A DNA stretch of 64,000 nt from Astragalus membranaceus. Lineage: Eukaryota > Streptophyta > Magnoliopsida > Fabales > Fabaceae. The notes beneath the pieces are model-generated. The model saw only the letters and a list, made by a program, of their open reading frames with translations, had not been told where the DNA came from and did no database searches. Shown in pieces: positions 43,059-54,133 of the stretch; position 1 is the stretch's first letter; the number at the start of each line of letters is the position of its first letter. The stretch is taken from contig CM076847.1 of the NCBI GenBank assembly GCA_039519185.1, positions 68,647,521-68,711,520 on the forward strand. The letters run 5' to 3'. Position numbers and translations under genes: made by a program.

Positions 43059-44910
43059 TTGCATACCACACTGTTACTCAGAACACTACTTTCACCGTGA
43101 CAACACCATTTCAGAATACAAGGATCAGTCCCTTAGTCTCATGAAGAACACCAACATTTTATTTAAAAGGAACAGTAGCGATTTCCAATCCAAACAACAA
43201 CTAGTACACAGTCACTTGGAACTTTCAGAAAAAGACCGGGGACAAATATTAAGTTTTGGTTATGGCCTGGACAAACAGATAGACAATTAAATAAGCGTCG
43301 TAACGCACTTTGAAACACCTAAAACGGACACCCGAGTCAAAAGTTACGTTAAAAACAAATTTAGGAAAAATTAGGCAACACTGCTGGAAACTGGCGCCTT
43401 AGGCGCCCAGCGCCCAGGCAACACGCACACTGGCGCCCAGCGCGCAACACAGCGCATCCGCGCGCACAACAGGCACCCAGCGCCCAGGCGCGCGCCACAC
43501 ACACACACACACGCAAGCAGGCGCCCAGCGCCCAGCGCGCAACACAGCGCACGCACAGCAGGCGCCCAGCGCCCAGGCGCGCGCCACACTTGCCCAGCCA
43601 CACACACACAGCGCCCTTGGCGCCCAGCACAGGGCGCCTGGCGCCCAGCACACTGCCAGAACCAGATTTCTACACAAATTCAGCCCAAACATCAATTTTT
43701 CTCAATTTTAAAACATCAAAATTATATTTCTTTTCCACCATCTAAAATCCTCACTCACCCAAAAAATCAATTTTATTTGAAATCACCAAAACCATATGGA
43801 CAACCATCATCACCATCACCATGGCACCCTAGGCGCCTATACACACACCCACACCAAAGCATCACCAACACACACTGACTTGGCACTTGGCACACAAACA
43901 TATCATAAGATGCACGTAGCACATGGCACACCAACACGACACAAAATACACTTAGCCAAAACACAATAATGTGGCACGGGGCGCCTAGCACAAGGGCGCC
44001 TACTTCCATGACCAAAATTCCGACAACGTCAATACTTGGCGCGGGGCACCCCACTCAAGGGCGCCTAATTCTGCACCTAGACAACAATTTCCAGCAACAC
44101 TAAAAATACCACAATGGCGCCTTATGCGCCTATAACACCCAAAACATCAAATTCACCAACAACAACACATGAGTACCAAGTGCTCAATCATCATCAACTA
44201 TTTCAAACACCACAAAATTACTCCAAACTCAATGAATTCAGCCCAACATCATCATTTATACATTTATTCGAGCACTTAGTACGCAATTCGAAATTCATCA
44301 TACAGAGCAACAATTCGCATATCATCACAATGAGCAACAATTGAACAACAACATACTCATATATCATAAACAACATAAAAAGTCAATTTAAACGGGACAT
44401 AGGACCTAACCCCTACATACATCCCATTATGCTCCCTATTATAAGGCAAGACCCACCCTTACCTTAGTTTCACCGAAGACAGAGACCCCTCCACGTGCAC
44501 ACCGAGTAACCACAGCAACTGAGCTCCTCTCCTCTCCTATGGAAGTCGCGCCCCTCTCTTCTTCTTTCTTCTCCCTTAGTGCCGTTCTTCTCTTTTCTTT
44601 TTCTCTTCTCACGCTCTCTCCTTTCTCTTCTCTCAACTCACGCTTTCTTTTCTTTTTTCACAAATGAGGCGCCACTTCACTAACCTAGCGCCTAGCAGCT
44701 CAAGTCTACGGGCTTGGGCTTGGCCCACTGGGCCAATCATAACACCTCCGAAGTACCAACACCACCCCCTTCAGATAAATAAAATAATATATTAATAACT
44801 AAAACCACCCAATATTATTATTATTATTATTATTATTTCTATCACCAACTCCTATTTAATTTAATTAACTAAATACTAAATAACTATTTAATTAATTTCG
44901 GGGTGTTACA
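42198..44910 (-). mobile_element. 5' LTR of E
   Basis: 2713 bp, starting TGTAACACCCCG in element sense. A purine-rich exon-like segment (about 44660-44480 on minus) is followed by TAAG/GTAAGGGTGG at 44462, the donor candidate paired with the acceptor at 42095. Confidence 0.92.
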
Positions 44911-44915
44911 TATAG

Positions 44916-45600
44916 CGTTCCATTAATGACCGAAAAGGCAGAGGCTCTTCTTCAGATGATTTTAGTGTCGTTTGCGTCTGGGGGCTCTATTCCTGCAACG
45001 ATGTACTCTAAGATCGGAGTGATCCAACTGTGAGTTTCTTCTATGACGTAGATGGTCGAGTTAAGATTAGGGTCGAGGGACACGCTGGGTTTATGGAGCA
45101 TTTCTTGGATGATCATTCTCTGATTGCCAGGAGCTTTGGTGCTTGCGAGTTTGGCGAGGACGTCAGCTCGTTGGTTTTCCGCTCTTGGTACGTGTTTTAC
45201 CTCATTTGCTTCAAACTGAGCTAACAAAGCCCGTACCCGGAATAGGTACTTTTGTAAGATCGGCTCTTTGGTCTCGTATTGTTTGCTGATTTGGGAAACT
45301 ACCAATAGAGAGTCGGTGTGCAGCGTTATCCGAGGTACTCGGAATTCCATTGCTAAGCGTAAGCCAGCGATGCAGGCCTCGTATTCTGCCTGGTTGTTCG
45401 AGGTTGGGAAGTTGAAAGTCAGAGAAACTTCGATGATGATGCCGCTCGGGCTTTCTAACATAATACCAGCGCCACTTCCCTAAGTGTTGGAAGATCCGTC
45501 GACGTGCAGGATCCAAGTATCCGTTTCGATGTTTGCTGGTGTCATTTCTGCTACGAAATCTGCCAGGACCTGTGCTTTCAGAGCTGTTCGAGTTTCTTAT
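44916..45600 (-). pseudogene. Second RNase H of D (aRNH-like) and linker
   Basis: Minus strand, downstream of the RT-associated RNase H. The four acidic positions are visible: D in LHVDGSS, E in NNQAEYEACIAG, D in LHTDSLLVV, D in NQRADVLAKL. Presence of this second, plant/archaeal-type RNase H is a known mark of Tat-lineage elements. Two in-frame stops are present: one replacing a residue after VDGSSNT (near 45481) and one at 44952-44954 before the sequence leading into the integrase zinc finger. Confidence 0.8.
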
Positions 45601-46056
45601 TTTATTCCAAATTCTGATAGTTCTACTGCCCACTTGATCATTCTCCCCGCAAGGTCGGGTCTATGGAGAATTTGTCTGATGGGGTAGTTAGTCCGAACGA
45701 CTATCTGGTGAGCAACGAAGTAAGGTCGAAAGCATCAAGCTGCGATGATGAGAGCCATAGCGATCATCTCGATCTTTTGATAGCGACTTTCCGATCCGTG
45801 GAGGGCTTTACTCGCGAAGTAAATTGGGCTCTGTCCGGTTTTTAACTCACGTACAAGAACGGCTCCTAAGGCTTCTTCCGAGATTGCTAGATATAGAAAG
45901 AGGGCTTCACCTTCGTTTGGTTTGGTCAAGATCGGAGGTTTGGAAAGGGCCTTTTTTTAGCTGGTCTAAGGCCTCATCTTGTTCGGGGGTCCATTCAAAG
46001 TCTTTCTTTTCTTTCTTAAGCAGTTTGAAAAGGGGGAGAGACTTGAATGATGCATT
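45601..46056 (-). pseudogene. RT-linked RNase H of D
   Basis: Minus strand, directly after RT in shifted frames. It contains LFLYLAISEEALGAVLVRE and PIYFASKALHGSESRYQKIE, the tether/RNase H part of Ty3/gypsy pol. In this first RNase H the canonical catalytic aspartate (D in YxDAS) is replaced (LYLAIS), as expected for the degenerate RNase H of dual-RNase H elements. Several frame breaks. Confidence 0.75.
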
Positions 46057-46740
46057 TCATATAAACCGAGATAAGGCGGCGATCATGCCGTTAAGTTTTT
46101 GGACCTCTTTTTTCGACGTTGGGGTTCGAATTTCAGTTATGGAGCGACATTTATCAGGATTAGCTTCGATCCCCTTTTCTGTTAGGTAAAAACCCAATAA
46201 TTTTCCAGCTCGAACTTCGAACGTGCATTTATCTGGGTTTAACCTCATAGAATTCTTCCGGACCTCGGAGAATATCTCTTTAAGGTCGCTTATATGTTTG
46301 TTGTCGTCCTTACTTTTGACGATCATGTCGTCGAGATATACCTCGACACTCTTACCGATTTGTTTTCGAAACACTTTGTTCATCATCCTCTGGTAGGTGG
46401 CTCTGGCGTTTTTTAACCCAAAAGGCATGACTCGGTAAGCGAAGTTACCTTGATCGGTCATGAAAGAAGTTTTCTTTTGATCGGGTGGGAACATGGCGAT
46501 TTGATTATAGCCGAAATATGCGTCCATAAAAGATAACAAACGAAAACCTGAAGCGTTGTCGACGAGTCGATCAATGCTGGGGACAGGAAAAGCATCTTTT
46601 GGGCAAGCTTTATTGAGATCAGTGTAGTCTACGCACAAGCGCCATTTCCCGCTTCTCTTCTTTATCAGTACCGGGTTCGATAGCCAAGTCGTATATTTGA
46701 CCTCAGAAGTGAAGTTCGCCTTGATGAGATCGTCAACCGC
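46057..46740 (-). pseudogene. Reverse transcriptase of D
   Basis: Minus strand. RT motifs: CVDYTDLNKACPKDAFP, FMDAYFGYNQI, FGLKNARATYQRMM, and the YLDD active site in VEVYLDDMIVKS. A stop near 46761 separates it from the upstream linker, and another stop at 46057 follows LNGMIAALSRFI. Confidence 0.85.
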
Positions 46741-46761
46741 TCTTGACGCAGCGATGGCTTT

Positions 46762-47254
46762 CTAACTGCTTTGAGTTCGCTTCCTTTGGGCGACCCACTT
46801 GGCTCCTGGGTTGATCGAGAGCCAGTGGCAGGAGACCTCAGGTGGAATCCTGGGCATGTCCTCTGCCGACCAGGAGAAGATGTCTGCATAGTCTTTAAGA
46901 CATTGGGTTAAGTTGATCTTAACCTCTTCTGGTAGATTTACCCCGATTTTAATTGTTCTGCGGGGATCTTCGCTGAGTTGTATTTCGATGAATTCCCCAT
47001 CAGGTTGAGGTCTTATCATTTTTCGTTTGAGCTCTTTTGTAAGCCCGTCGTCGTCTTCATCCTCAGTGCTTTCTGGATCGTACCGAACATCCAAGTCCGT
47101 TGTGTTAACTTCGGTAGATCAAATTTTAACTTTCTTGGGGGTAGCGATTTCTGGAGGGGGAACCCCTTCTTGTTCTAACGCTTTTTGCTCTGTTTTGGAC
47201 CATAAGAAGAAGCATCTGGAAGCAGATTCCAGATCGGAGTTTAATGTGATCACT
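46762..47254 (-). pseudogene. Protease-RT linker of D
   Basis: Minus strand. The linker has an acidic stretch (STEDEDDDGLTKE) and the CLKDYADIFSWSAEDMPRI motif that usually precedes RT in Tat elements. An in-frame stop lies near 47117 (KKVKI followed by TGA). Confidence 0.75.
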
Positions 47255-47800
47255 TTATCGCAGAGAGAGTGGAATTTCATTTTTAAGTGTGTGGTAGACG
47301 TCACTGCTCCGAGCATTGTAGATGGACTCACAAGGTAGGATCAGGAATTTTTTCTTGATAGTTCTTACCATTGGCTCGGTTCCATAGGAGACCATGAGTT
47401 CCAAATGGCCGAGTGGTTTGGTCTGAGATCCGTTGAATCCGGATAGGGCCGTTCCTCTGTATGGAGTGAGATCTTCCCTGTCGATCCCCATTTTGTTGAT
47501 AAGATCGACAAAAAGGATGTCAGACGAGCTCCCTTGGTCTACCAAGATTCTCCTTACTTCTTTGTTGGCTATGATCACCGAGACTATGAGGGAGACGTGT
47601 TTGTTGGGTTTTCCGTCCATAAGATCTTCGTCACCGAAAGATAATGGAGGTCGATGTGAAGTGGACGGGGGTGCCGACGTTGAAGCTACGTTCAATAAGT
47701 CCTTCCACTTTCGTTTCATTGATTTTCCGGATCCTTCATGCTCAAATCCTCCTGTGATCATCATTATGACTGAGTGAGCTTTCGACCTTTTATAATCTTG
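47255..47800 (-). pseudogene. Protease of D
   Basis: Minus strand. Aspartic protease active site in ILVDQGSSSDILF, with the usual downstream GFNGSQTKPLGHLELMV. After F and one copy of its duplication are discounted, the frame runs directly from gag into this domain. Confidence 0.8.
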
Positions 47801-47860
47801 CTCTTTGTTGCGCCCGAAAAAGTCCCTGAGGGGATCTTTCTTCGTTTACAACTTTTTAAA

Positions 47861-47876
47861 ACAATGAAGTCGCCAG
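47861..47876 (-). promoter_or_regulatory. Primer binding site of F
   Basis: Minus strand TGGCGACTTCATTG shortly after the LTR end GTGCAACA. The TGGCGAC start is shared with Tat-lineage primer sites, as in D. Confidence 0.7.
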
Positions 47877-48379
47877 CTGTTGCACCCCGAAAAATCCGGT
47901 TTGGGTTTCTCAATGTACGTGGAAAAATTTTGAAGCCGCCACCAATATTTTAATTTTAAGACCAAAACATTGAAAAAAAGTCTTTTGAACAAGGCGGATA
48001 GTCTTTTGAAAACTAGAGATATAGGTTCGGGGGTCGATTACGTGCGAGGAAGGTGCTAGCACCGCACACGTCCTTTCTACCGAAAGGGAACCATTAACTT
48101 GATGTGTGGTTTAGACAAAAGTTCGAGTTGAAAGCAATTTATTCTACTTCTTTTCTTTTCTTTTCTTCAAGGTTTGTTTTATTGAAAACAGGAGGGAAGA
48201 AGAATATTTTTGGTTATCTTTGAAAATCAGGACAAAACAAAGATTTTTTAAGAGTGTGCTTGACGGGACAGGACCCCGCTCCTACGTATCTCCCGGTGCG
48301 ATGGAGAATTCAAAGCTACGTAGTTCTCGGTTTTTGGTTTTGAAAACGGCTTAAGGGGTTTTTCGCAATTGGGTGAGCG

Positions 48380-48650
48380 TTTGTGAAGACCGAACAACAA
48401 TGGTTAGAATGGCTTCACTACTAACTCTTTTGAAAATGAAATCATCATTAATGACCTAAACGGCAACGGCGCGATTGGTCATCAGTGACAATTGGTTTTA
48501 CTTTTGAGGAATAAGTTTTCGAAAATAGGATTGAGCTTTTGTGAAGACCGAACAACAACGGTTAGAATGGCCTCACTACTAACTCTTTTGAAAACAAAAT
48601 CATCATTAACAACCTAAACGGCAACGGCGCGATTGGTCGTCAATGACAAT
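48380..48650. repeat. About 158 bp tandem repeat in F
   Basis: Two copies containing GTGAAGACCGAACAACAA, ATGGCTTCACTACTAACTC and CGGCAACGGCGCGATTGGTC. Confidence 0.85.
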
Positions 48651-49049
48651 TTATTTTATTCTTGTTTTGAAAATAAAAGGGTTTTCTTTTATTAATGAAT
48701 CTAGGAAAGAGGTTTTAGAAAAAAGGTAGAACACTTCAAATCAATTCTAAATCCATAACCAAATGCAAATGAATGAACAAGACTCATACTTCAACAATCA
48801 AGCAATCATGAACATATTATTCATCAACCAAGATTAAGCATGCCAATACAATCAAGGGATTCAACTATCAAAGATGCAAAACAAAGTTCTCAAAGCAATT
48901 GTGTTGTGTGGGTGAGAATTGCTACGGGACGGGCAACAATCTCAAAGGAGTGTATTTACCCTAATGACTCTATGCTACAACAAGCAAGTAGGCTTACGTC
49001 TTCATTAGGAGGTCATACATGTAGAAAGGATGGCACACAATTAAGTCAA

Positions 49050-49400
49050 GACATTTAAATGGCATCATGAACAAAAGAATGCAATTGATCATAAGCATAG
49101 GATATTCTTAGTTTAAATGAGTAAGCATGTAGACATGAATGCACGATTAAGCAACTATGCATGAGCATACAAGGAATGAATACATGAACACTTGATTATT
49201 GAGTGCAATACATGATACTAATGAATGCATGGACATTTAAGAATGAATGCATGTATAGCATATAAGGATGCATAAACATGTAAAAGGATAAAAGAATGTA
49301 AGATGCATAAGCATGCAAGAATGCATGAACATGTGAGAATATGGGAGTATGCAAGTGTTAGGGTGCAAGCATGAGAGTGTGTCACATGGATGATGCACAT
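49050..49400. repeat. Imperfect GAATGCAT-rich repeat in F
   Basis: Many short imperfect copies of (A)GAATGCATGAACATG-like units. No coding signal. Confidence 0.6.
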
Positions 49401-49556
49401 AAATGAAGTACAAAGCTTGAAAATGTTTTGGTAAGAAGTAGTAAAAGGTTAGAGTAAGAATGTGGTAAAAATGTTTGAGTAAAAGGTAAATAAAAGCAAA
49501 AATGTTTCTTATGTTTTTTGTTTTGGTGAATAATTAATGAATGAGTAAAAACCAAA

Positions 49557-49733
49557 GTGGTAAAATGTCTTTATGTTTTTGGTAAAAAGTTAATGAAGTG
49601 GTAAAGACCAAAATGGTAAAATATTTTTATGTCTTTTGGTAAAAAGTTAATGAAGTGGTAAAGTAAAATGGTAAAATATTTTTATGTCTTTTGGTAAAAA
49701 GTTAATGAAGTGGTAAAGTAAAATGGTAAAAAG
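49557..49733. repeat. About 62 bp tandem repeat in F
   Basis: Three copies of a unit with TTTTTATGTCTTTTGGTAAA and GTTAATGAAGTGGTAAAG. Confidence 0.85.
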
Positions 49734-51776
49734 TAAACACACACAATTGCATAACTTGCACTTGCCCAAACACAATAAAAATGACAATTTTCAAGCAATC
49801 AAAGAGGGCAAAAATAGGCCTCATGGCCGAATGCATAGCAAGGAAAACTCAAGCACAAATTTCATCATGTTCTTGCAACCAAATCACATCAATGAGCATA
49901 TGAACATAAACCCTAGGATCTACCCATACATTTGATGCTCAAACAATTGTCATTCCATCATTTATTTCAACTCAAAATCAAAGGAAATGCAAGAACAATA
50001 AAAACCTAAAAGCATAGTTGGCTAGATCCACTTTTTTTTATTTAACTTAAACACCATAAATGAACAAAGAAATGCATGAACCACTAAAAACACTACATGG
50101 CCGAAACCTTTTTTTGAAAGAAAGTGATGTTTTATTTCATGAACTTTAGTGAAAAATGTGTAAAAATGCAAGGGAAATTAATCAAGTAGAAGAACAACTC
50201 CTTCAAGGCCAAGGACCCATCTCAAACACCCAAGGCTCCCTAAGTCCTTGTCAAAATGTTTGAAATGGATCCTCAAAGCAACAACAACAAGCAATCAAGA
50301 AGGAGTTGGGAGTAGAAGAGAGATTATGCAAGAAGAACTAAATATGAGATGCAAAGTTTCAAAGCTTACCACAAAATCACAAAGAAATGAAGAAGGAGAT
50401 GATATGAACACAAAGATTGCTAGCTCTTAGCAATTTGATGATGCAACCTTGAAGAGAATGGAAGGAATGATGATGATCTAACAAGAAATGGAAGATTTGA
50501 TGGTGAAAAATTGAAGAAAATATATGGAAGAGAGGGGAAGAGGCTACGGTTTTGGGGTGAGGAAGGAGAGGGAGAGGAGGTGTTTTTGGTGTGCTAGGGT
50601 TTTAGTGTAGGAGAATGAGAGGCCAAAGGATCCTTAGGTGTGGGAATGAGGGAGTATTTATAGAGTTATTTTAGGTTTAGGGGCAATTGGGTCATTGGCC
50701 TTACTAAGTGCTCTAGGATTGAGTTTTAAAATTAAATGGAGGGTTAGGATTAAAGGTCATTTGGATTGAGGGTATTGAGAAAACACAAAAGGTGAGAGTG
50801 AGAGAGTGGGGGCGAAAATGAGGGAAGGGAGTGAGAGTTTTTGTAAAAAAAAAAAAACTTGTCTTATTTTAGGAATAATGTGAGGCAAAAATAGGGTTGG
50901 GGGTATGATTGGGATGGAATGTTACCAAAGAGGAAAATTGGTGTTTCCTTATGAAGAGGTTAGTGTAAGTGAGTGAGGTAATTTACAAAAAAGGGCATGA
51001 ATCTTCATGAGAGTGAGTGAGAATTGGTGATATGCACCAACGGAGAAGGTTTAATGATGGTACAAGGCATATTCCTTCAAGATAAGGAATAATAGTACAA
51101 CAGAAGAGTGTGGAAGAATTTTGTGAGAGGGAGAGAGAGAGAAGGAATTTCGAAATTGTGGGGGGGGGGAGAGAGAGAGAGGATTTCGAAATTGTGAGGG
51201 GAGAGAGAGAGAGAGAGAGAGGAAAAAAAACTTGTTTTTGGTCTTTTGTCTTATTGAGGACACTTCCTTCTTTTTGAGTTTTTGAATTTTGGGCATGGAA
51301 GTGAATGTGCACCTATTAAAAAGTGTCACATATTTTTGAGCACCAAAAAATATTCCCTCTAATTATTCTAGGCAATAAAAATTGTCATTTGATAATTGAG
51401 GAATATTTAATGGTCCTTTTTATTTTTCTATGCACTAAAAATGGAATAAGTGTATTTTTAAATTATTTTGGACTAGGATTTTCTTTCTAAAGATTGTACA
51501 AAAATTATCCTTGATAGAATAAAATGTACTTTTTGTGGATGTATATTTTTGACGAGAAAATCATCCTGTTGTGAAAAATGACCAAAATACCCTTTTTGAC
51601 CCTAAAACCCTAATTCGCCCAAAAAGTGCATTCCAACCCTAAAAATGATTTCAAAAACCTTGGAATGGCCTCTAGGACCCAAAATGCAATTCATAATTCC
51701 CTTCACTCTTTAACTTATTTATTTTTTGTGGAAAATTAGAGTTTTGACCTAAGCCGGACAAAATTGGGGTATGACA

Positions 51777-53486
51777 CTCTTCATCATCGGAATCGGCTTT
51801 CTGCTTACTCCTTTTTCTTTGCACCTCATCTTCTCGCTCTTCTTTAACCTCGCCGGTGGGTGCTCCGGGCTTTTTGACATAACTGGACAATTTTCCTCGT
51901 TTGATCAAGTCTTCAATGTCGTCCTTTAAAGCATTGCAGTGGTTCGTGTCATGACCATTGCTTCTCTGGTATCTGCATTATTTGTTATTCTTTTGCCCAG
52001 GTCGGTGAGGCAGAGGTTTGGGTGTTCTGACGTCTTTGAACTCGACGTTCCAACATTCCCCCAACAATTGGGCGTTGGAGACGTTGAGTTCTTTGTAGAC
52101 CTGGTGACGATTCCGAGGAGGTCGGGGATCCCTGTTTCCTCGGTTATCATTTCCACTGTTGTCTTTTTCATGGCGAGGTCTTGATGGTTCAGGTTGTGAT
52201 GACATTTTCCCGATCTTGGCGTTCTCCTCTTCGTTGATAAAACACTGGGATAGCTGGAGGAACTCCTGCAGGGTGCTTGGTTCCCAAGTGTTGATATGTT
52301 TTTTGAAAGGACTTCCAGGAAGTAGGCCCCGCGCCATGAAGAAAATTCAGAAAGCGTCGTCCAGTTCTCGAACTTGGAGAGCTTCAGAGTTGAATCTTTC
52401 TACGTATTCTCTGAGGGGCTCGTTCTCCCTCTGTACTACGGACATTAATACGTTTTTGTTTTTGGGTTTACTTTTGGAATGGGCCAAGTGTATTGAAAAG
52501 AGCTTTGCTAATTGGTCCCAAGAGGAGATAGTGTTTCAGCTTAAAGTCCTGAACCATTCGGATGCCACTTTGTCGAGCGTTAATGGAAAGATTCGACACT
52601 TCATCTCCATTGGTACATTTCTTTATTGCATGCTTGTGTCGAATTTGTCGAGGTGCCTATCAGGGTCGCCGGTTCCATCATATATTTTCAGACCTCCAGA
52701 AAGTTTTTCGAGATACCTCGGAACTCTGTAGTTGTCGATGCACGTTGTGAATGGGCCTTTGCGCTTGGTTAGCAATGGCCGTGGTTGAGCCTGAGTCATG
52801 TGATGATGACCGGGATAGTCGTTTTCCTGGCTTCTAGACCGTCGATGTGGTGACGTAGAAGCCAAAAATGAACGAGGGCGGTGATAATCTGTCGGATCTT
52901 CCAGATCGTTATACTGTCGAGCCGGAGGAGAACGGGAACCATTCCCTCGGTGATGGCAAGGATAATTATGTGGATTTTCGAGATCGTCTAATTGTCGAGC
53001 CGGAGGAGAACGGGAACCATTTCCTCGATGACGGTGAGGGGGAGACCGATGATAGAGCCTTCTCCTTGGTGGAGATCGATGCCTCTTTAGAATCAGATTT
53101 CTTCTTAAAAGGGAGTTCGATTCTGGTGATTCCTGGTCCGGAATATCTCGTGCCTGGAGACTTGCTACCTCGGCCTCGAGGCCAGTGAAACGGGTGCTTC
53201 TTTCTTGGTTTACTACCTCTTGTCTGGCCAGCAATTAGACGAGCTGTTGAACAGCATCGGTTAAGGCCGGAAGTAACGGAGGGGGAGGTGGTAAATCGGT
53301 CCCGCCGGGGCTCATTTGTACTTGGGCAAGGTTTGGATTGGGGCATTGAAGACGTGTTTGGGTGGAATTGGTCAAGCTTTGAACATGTCCTTCAGGAGTT
53401 TGATGAGACTGAAGCCCGGGTACGACCGGTTCCAAAATGGGTCCGACAACAAAACTGGCCGGTTTTGAATGGAGTTTAGGTGCCAT
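51777..53486 (-). pseudogene. gag of D
   Basis: Minus strand. It begins MAPKLHSKPASF at 53486, shortly after the primer site. Stops near 53235 and 52623 break it. Visible parts: a proline-rich head, a duplicated HRGNGSRSPPARQ segment (about 53000-52900), DGTGDPDRHLDKF, the capsid motif REYVERFNSEALQVRELDD, and a Cys/His region (NGHDTNHCNALKDDIEDL) near 51950-51900. The frame ends at the insertion site of F and resumes in the protease. Confidence 0.8.
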
Positions 53487-53528
53487 TGAGTATCAAGGAA
53501 ATGAGAGACGAACTAGAGTGTTTGGACC

Positions 53529-53546
53529 TCCCACTATGGTCGCCAA
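53529..53546 (-). promoter_or_regulatory. Primer binding site of D
   Basis: Minus strand TTGGCGACCATAGTGGGA directly after the 5' LTR end. The tRNA is not identified here; TGGCGACC-type sites are usual in Tat elements. Confidence 0.8.
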
Positions 53547-54010
53547 TGTTCTGTACTGTACTTACCAGCTTTATGATAAGATCGAAGTAGTTAGTAGGTG
53601 TTTTATCCTTGATAATGTGGCGATCTTAAAGTGACAGCTTTGTTCGATCTTGAGATGGTGGTCTTTGTTCGATCTTGAGATGGTGGTCTTTGTTCGATCT
53701 TGATGTGGCGGTCTTTGTTCGATCTTGACGTGACGGTGTTGTACCTGCAATAACACTCCGAAGCTCAAGTCAGTGTTTGAGTAAATATGTGATGGTTGGA
53801 GATAAAAATTACTTACATTTATGAGCATTGAAGGTGGTATTTATAGAGTTTGTGTGATGTATGTTCTGACGATCTTGAGCCGTCAGATCTCGCCAAGTTA
53901 TCTGAGCCGTTGGTCGATTGGGCTAGATTTTCTGGCCATGGGCCGGTTTGCTATTGGGCCTCGCAGGGGGGTGTAAATATTGTTGAGGCCTTTTATTTAT
54001 TACCATAACA
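53547..54010 (-). mobile_element. 5' LTR of D
   Basis: 464 bp with the 27 bp tandem repeat at 53640-53735. It matches the left LTR apart from roughly 15-18 positions by eye. Confidence 0.88.
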
Positions 54011-54133
54011 GATACCATCCTGATGCGACTGTCAAGAATCAGGAGCGGGGGTCTGGCGCCATGCATGAAACATTGACAACATGCAGGAGACATGTGACAG
54101 GCCAGTTTGTTTGTAAAACCACACTTATATTTA

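Larger units (their letters stand above)
38112..44910 (-). mobile_element. Gag-only Tekay-like LTR element E (TR-GAG type)
   Basis: LTRs 38112-40751 and 42198-44910, flanked by a perfect duplication TATAG (38107-38111 and 44911-44915). The interior is only 1446 bp: primer site, an intact gag of 328 codons, about 350 bp of 3' sequence and the purine tract. No protease, RT or integrase. By eye the LTRs differ at about eight substitutions in 2.64 kb plus one 60-70 bp GC-rich block and the (TA)n length, so insertion is recent. Gag-only elements of this form have been called TR-GAGs. It must use enzymes in trans; the LTR is related to that of element A. Confidence 0.93.
47806..51776 (-). mobile_element. 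Tat/Ogre-type LTR unit F (near-solo LTR)
   Basis: 3971 bp flanked by a perfect duplication CTCTT (47801-47805 and 51777-51781). On the minus strand it starts TGTCATACCCCAATTTTGTC; a first LTR end (CGGGGTGCAACA) lies at 47878 and is followed by a Tat-type primer site (TGGCGACTTCATTG). After only about 70 bp a second LTR-like end (CTTTTTCGGGCGCAACA) closes the unit at 47806. F is therefore an LTR plus primer site with the rest of the interior and second LTR lost. A TATA box CTATAAATACTCC lies at 50663-50651, leaving a 2.8 kb transcribed leader. Confidence 0.82.
32092..54010 (-). mobile_element. Tat-lineage Ty3/gypsy element D, with nested insertions
   Basis: LTRs at 32092-32556 and 53547-54010 (465 and 464 bp, TGTT...AACA) with flanks GGTAC and GATAC, a 5 bp duplication with one mismatch. 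Gag-pol runs on the minus strand from right to left: gag, protease, RT, RNase H, a second RNase H, integrase. An antisense gene (33251-35679, plus) lies between integrase and the 3' LTR. This architecture is that of the Tat lineage. The insertions are MULE 36295-36901, E 38112-44910 and F 47806-51776; without them and their duplications D is about 10.5 kb. Gag and pol carry stops and frameshifts. By eye the LTR pair differs at roughly 15-18 sites, so D is much older than B or E. Confidence 0.9.

Noticed and set aside
45211..45633. 140-codon frame overlapping the second RNase H of D
   Set aside because: It is a shifted shadow of the RNase H frame; the acidic catalytic motifs are in the other frame.
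48840..50430. Several 60-70 codon frames in F
   Set aside because: Scattered in a repeat-rich LTR with no coding bias; F is LTR sequence.
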